From NCBI RefSeq assembly GCF_023221595.1, contig NZ_CP096563.1:2214501-2278500 (forward strand): a DNA stretch of 64,000 nt. The letters run 5' to 3'. The position numbers and the translations under genes were made by a program. The notes beneath the pieces are model-generated. The model saw only the letters and a list, made by a program, of their open reading frames with translations, was not told the DNA's origin and did no database searches. How positions within the stretch are numbered: position 1 is the stretch's first letter; each line of letters starts with the position of its first letter. Source of the DNA: Rhodococcus qingshengii JCM 15477 (lineage in GTDB: Bacteria > Actinomycetota > Actinomycetes > Mycobacteriales > Mycobacteriaceae). Below, piece after piece: positions 60,858-64,000 of the stretch.

Positions 60858-60897
60858 GTGCGCCTTTCCGGTAGTGGGGACTACCGGAAAGGCGCAC
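60858..60897 (-). terminator. Strong hairpin terminator after accA3
   Basis: Arms 60858-60875 (GTGCGCCTTTCCGGTAGT) and 60880-60897 are perfect inverted copies of 18 bases with a GGGG loop, 14 bases past the accA3 stop in the direction of transcription. Only a weak T-rich stretch (CGTTTGAG) follows. Confidence 0.85.
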
Positions 60898-60910
60898 GGG
60901 GCCGGAGGCC

Positions 60911-62707
60911 CTACTTCAGTTCTGCGAGAACCGTTCCCTGCGTGATTGCTGCACCCGGCTCGACGGACAGTCCGGTGACGACACCGGCCTTGTGCGCGTT
61001 GACGGGGTTTTCCATCTTCATGGCTTCGAGAACGGCGATCAGATCGCCTTCTGCGACTTCCTGGCCTTCGGTCACTGCAACCTTGACGACGGTGCCCTGC
61101 ATCGGAGCCGTGACAGCGTCACCCGATGCTGCACCTCCGCCGGCGCCGCCGCGCTTGCGCGCCTTCGGCTTCTTGCGGATCGCACCGGAGGCAGCGCCGC
61201 CGCCGTTGCCGAGCGAGAACTGGCCCGGGAGGGAAACCTCGACGCGACGTCCACCGACCTCGACGACGACGTTCTGACGCGGCAGAGCCTCGTCCTCGTC
61301 GTCTACGGGAGCACCGGCGCCTGCGTACGGCTCGATGGGGTTGACCCAGTCGGTTTCGATCCACTTGGTGTAGATGTCGAACTTCTCGCCGTCACCGATG
61401 AACGCCGGGTTCTCGACGATGTGGCGGTGGAACGGGAGAACGGTCGCGAGGCCGTCGATCTCGAACTCGGCCAGAGCGCGCGATGCCCGCTGGAGGGCTT
61501 CTTCGCGGGTGGCGCCGGTGACGATGAGCTTGGCGAGCATGGAGTCGAACTGTCCGCCGATGACGTCGCCGGCAACGACACCGGAATCGACGCGAACGCC
61601 GGGGCCCGTGGGCTCACGGTAGACGGAGACCGGGCCGGGGGCAGGCATGAAGCCGCGGCCGGCGTCTTCGCCGTTGATGCGGAACTCGAAGGAGTGTCCA
61701 CGCGGGGTGGGATCTTCCTTGATGGAGAGTTCTTCGCCGTTGGCGATGAGGAACTGCTGACGCACGAGGTCGATGCCCGCGGTCTCTTCCGTGACGGGGT
61801 GCTCGACCTGCAGGCGGGTGTTGACCTCGAGGAAGGAGATGGTGTCGCCCTGAACCAGGTACTCGACCGTTCCGGCGCCGTAGTAGCCGGCTTCCTTGCA
61901 GATGGCCTTGGCGGATGCGTGGATGCGTGCACGCTGGTCGTCCGTCAGGAAGGGAGCGGGAGCCTCTTCGACGAGCTTCTGGAAGCGACGCTGCAGCGAG
62001 CAGTCGCGGGTACCGGCGACGACGACGTTGCCGTGCTGGTCGGCGATGACCTGAGCCTCGACGTGGCGGGCCTTGTCCAGGTACTGCTCGACGAAGCACT
62101 CGCCGCGACCGAAGGCTGCGATGGCCTCACGGGTGGCCGACTCGAACAGCTCGGGGATTTCCTCGATGGTCTGGGCGACCTTCATGCCGCGTCCACCGCC
62201 ACCGAAGGCAGCCTTGATCGCAACCGGGACGCCGTATTCCTTGGCGAATGCGACGACCTCGTCGGCGCCCTTGACGGGATCCTTGGTGCCGGCTGCCATC
62301 GGCGCCTTCGCGCGTTCTGCGATATGGCGTGCTGTGACCTTGTCGCCGAGGTCGCGGATGGACTGCGGTGACGGACCGATCCAGATGAGGTTCGCGTCGA
62401 TGACGGCCTGGGCGAAGTCGGCGTTCTCGGAGAGGAAACCGTAGCCGGGGTGGATGGCGTCGGCGCCGGACTTCTTGGCTGCGTCGAGGATCTTGTCGAA
62501 CACGAGGTAGGACTCGGCGGACGTCTGTCCACCGAGGGCAAATGCCTCGTCTGCGAGCTTCACGAACTGCGCGTCTGCATCGGGCTCGGCGTAAACGGCA
62601 ACGCTGCCGTAGCCGGCATCCTTGGCCGCCCGGATGACCCGTACCGCGATTTCACCGCGGTTCGCGACAAGCACCTTCGTAATGTGCGCGCTGGCATGAC
62701 TGGGCAC
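60911..62707 (-). CDS. accA3: Biotin-dependent acyl-CoA carboxylase alpha subunit
   Basis: Biotin carboxylase plus biotin carrier protein, 598 residues, supplying malonyl-CoA and other carboxyacyl-CoAs for fatty and mycolic acid synthesis. N-terminal [20 protein letters not shown]-grasp loop [27 protein letters not shown], and the C-terminal biotin site EAMKMENPV with biotinyl lysine at about 564. GTG 62707 follows AGGAGG at five bases. Corresponds to AccA3 (Rv3285), the alpha chain shared by several carboxylase complexes in mycobacteria. Confidence 0.96.
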   Translation of the reverse strand: MPSHASAHITKVLVANRGEIAVRVIRAAKDAGYGSVAVYAEPDADAQFVKLADEAFALGGQTSAESYLVFDKILDAAKKSGADAIHPGYGFLSENADFAQAVIDANLIWIGPSPQSIRDLGDKVTARHIAERAKAPMAAGTKDPVKGADEVVAFAKEYGVPVAIKAAFGGGGRGMKVAQTIEEIPELFESATREAIAAFGRGECFVEQYLDKARHVEAQVIADQHGNVVVAGTRDCSLQRRFQKLVEEAPAPFLTDDQRARIHASAKAICKEAGYYGAGTVEYLVQGDTISFLEVNTRLQVEHPVTEETAGIDLVRQQFLIANGEELSIKEDPTPRGHSFEFRINGEDAGRGFMPAPGPVSVYREPTGPGVRVDSGVVAGDVIGGQFDSMLAKLIVTGATREEALQRASRALAEFEIDGLATVLPFHRHIVENPAFIGDGEKFDIYTKWIETDWVNPIEPYAGAGAPVDDEDEALPRQNVVVEVGGRRVEVSLPGQFSLGNGGGAASGAIRKKPKARKRGGAGGGAASGDAVTAPMQGTVVKVAVTEGQEVAEGDLIAVLEAMKMENPVNAHKAGVVTGLSVEPGAAITQGTVLAELK

Positions 62708-62845
62708 TGAGCCTCCTGTGGTTCGCATAGTCTGTCTCCGCGGTGTATTCCTCTGGGATTTCACCATCGGGGGATTGGCATCACTTCGGAGTGTATGCAT
62801 CGCTTCGGCGCTGGTTGTAACCGGATCGCTAAAGCCCACTCCGGC

Positions 62846-64000
62846 TTAGGAAACGGTTTCGAAAACTACCGATGAGTAGCTGTCGGAGGCGGCGGCGTCC
62901 GGTTCGGTGACGATTTCTTCGATGGTCCGGCGCAGTGCGGCCACGTAGGCGTGAACCGCGGCGTTCGCCGTCTCGTTGCCTGGGTACCTGACCGCGAGGT
63001 TGAGTCCCTGGGGTGTGCGGTTGATCCAGATGTAGACGTCGTGCGTATATGCCTTGCTTCGAAGTGCTCTGGCGTTCCATTCGGGCCACTGTGCGGCTTC
63101 GGGCACGAAGCGAACGTCCATGTAGGACACGACGAATCGCGGTCGGATCGGGGTTTCGAGGTGCTCACCGATCCGATCGAACGGGACAGCTGCGGCAGGC
63201 TTGACCGAAGCGATGGATTCGGCGGCGCGTGTCGCGAGGTCGCCGAACGAACAGTCCGATCCAACGGCGAACTCGACCGGGCACAGTCCGACGAACCAGC
63301 CGAGCGCACCCGCCCACTCCTGAGCGCTGCGGGTGTGAACTGGCGTCACGACCTCGAATCGATCGGATCCCGCGACTTCGCGACCTACAGCGGCAAGTCC
63401 GCCGAGAAGTCCGGCGAAGTACCCCACGCCGGTGGCTGCACACGTCGAACTGAAGGCCTTGGACTGGTCGGCGTCGAGCAGCCAGGTCGACAGGCCGTTC
63501 TGAGAATCGGTTCCACGGTCACCGATCGGTAGCGGGAACTGGGGTAGACCGTCCGTGCCGAGAGCCTTTCGCCAGATCTCGACCGCAGCCTTCTCGGCTT
63601 CCATGTCGGCCATCTGCTCGCGTTCGACGGCACCGAAATCGACGTAGCTGCCCACCGGAAACAGATTTGCAGCACTACCGGTCGAGGCCTCGCGGTACAG
63701 AGCAGCGATCTCGTGAGCGACCAGCACGATCGAGAACCCGTCGATGATCGAGTGGTCCGCCGCGAAGAACACGGTGAACGGACCGTCGCCACCGCGGGGC
63801 GTCAACGTCGCGAAGACGTACGACGGCCAACTGTGCGGGGACGCGTAATCGTCGAACAGGCGGTGAAGGTGGTCGAAGTTGTCCTGGCTGGACGCGTCGT
63901 AGCCGTGGCTGACGACCCCGATGTCGATTCCGCCGAGCGGGACCGTGTGCCGGGTGATCTCGCCGCCCGAGGGTTCGAGGACGGTATGCGAGCGCAGAAC
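62846..64000 (-). CDS. Condensation-domain acyltransferase (PapA-like), 5' end outside window
   Basis: At least 384 residues; the frame is open to base 64000, so the N-terminus lies beyond the window. The condensation-domain catalytic motif H-x-x-x-D-G is present as AADHSIIDGFS, and the distal half includes FVGLCPVEFAV and RPRFVVSYMD, typical of this superfamily. Relatives (PapA proteins) move acyl groups onto trehalose or other polar-lipid cores in mycolata, or act as free-standing NRPS condensation enzymes. Substrate unknown. Lies upstream of accA3 in the same direction (138-base gap). Confidence 0.8.
   Translation of the reverse strand, partial: VLRSHTVLEPSGGEITRHTVPLGGIDIGVVSHGYDASSQDNFDHLHRLFDDYASPHSWPSYVFATLTPRGGDGPFTVFFAADHSIIDGFSIVLVAHEIAALYREASTGSAANLFPVGSYVDFGAVEREQMADMEAEKAAVEIWRKALGTDGLPQFPLPIGDRGTDSQNGLSTWLLDADQSKAFSSTCAATGVGYFAGLLGGLAAVGREVAGSDRFEVVTPVHTRSAQEWAGALGWFVGLCPVEFAVGSDCSFGDLATRAAESIASVKPAAAVPFDRIGEHLETPIRPRFVVSYMDVRFVPEAAQWPEWNARALRSKAYTHDVYIWINRTPQGLNLAVRYPGNETANAAVHAYVAALRRTIEEIVTEPDAAASDSYSSVVFETVS

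Noticed and set aside
60992..62371. A 459-codon plus-strand frame opposite accA3
   Set aside because: Mirror of the strongly biased accA3 codons, with Asp/Leu/Val repeats and no motif.

Overview
The window looks like a chromosomal segment of a mycolic-acid actinobacterium, most likely Rhodococcus. An erythropolis/qingshengii-type strain is my inference from the moderately high GC and the gene set. The reasons are the many GTG/TTG starts, tight GTGA/ATGA overlaps, and a gene order that, as I recall it, follows the Mycobacterium tuberculosis Rv3318 to Rv3285 region in inverted orientation: sdhA-sdhD-sdhC / cdd-deoA-add / Rv3311-like / upp / pmmB-deoD / amiB1-amiA1 / lpdA / glpD2 / nei / lhr / pcd-Rv3292-lrpA-lat / accA3. 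No rRNA, tRNA, CRISPR array, insertion sequence or prophage was seen. No gap without a gene exceeds 300 bases; the longest, 2123-2375, is the sdhC/cdd divergent promoter region.

Layout. 1-2122: succinate dehydrogenase subunits (sdhA runs off the left edge). 2376-5163: nucleoside salvage (cdd, deoA, add), continued by upp (8491-9120), a phosphohexomutase and purine nucleoside phosphorylase (9117-11503). 6465-8415: a compact four-gene operon resembling type VII secretion (ESX) accessory genes: EspC-like, NlpC/P60 hydrolase and two small YbaB-fold-like proteins, with no secretion core nearby. 11571-17761: an enoyl-CoA hydratase/isomerase, two M20 amidohydrolases, a tail-anchored Hsp70-like protein, a gamma-glutamylcyclotransferase and the flavoprotein LpdA. 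17943-23193: aminotransferase, a CatI/CatJ-like CoA-transferase pair, LysR regulator and MHS transporter. 23365-26706: divergent glpK/glpD glycerol module. 26806-28115: an unknown protein and a GAF-ANTAR regulator. 28084-31301: LysR regulator divergent to an MHS transporter/3-hydroxybutyrate dehydrogenase operon. 31338-34477: aldo-keto reductase, membrane protein, and a DUF2236 oxygenase with a divergent TetR gene. 34458-39866: DNA repair (nei, lhr).

39973-47444: a Dcu-type dicarboxylate transporter followed by an unrecognised divergent catabolic locus. One arm is an XRE-cupin regulator, a flavin dehydrogenase-like protein and an N-formylglutamate amidohydrolase-family protein; the other is an NCS2 permease, an Fe(II)/2-oxoglutarate oxygenase and an alpha/beta hydrolase. 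47395-52071: lysine degradation (lysine 6-aminotransferase, aminoadipate-semialdehyde dehydrogenase, DUF1338 2-oxoadipate oxygenase, Lrp regulator). 52068-58768: a six-gene purine-degradation operon taking (hypo)xanthine through urate to allantoin. 58899-60834: an MptpB-like phosphatase and three small genes. 60911-62707: accA3, the biotinylated acyl-CoA carboxylase subunit. 62846-64000: a condensation-domain (PapA-like) acyltransferase that runs off the right edge.

The strongest candidates for something undescribed are the orphan T7SS-like operon, the divergent NCS2/2OG-oxygenase/XRE locus, and a twin 16-bp palindrome between the DUF2236 and TetR genes. All functional statements rest on motif reading and memory of families; no database search was run.
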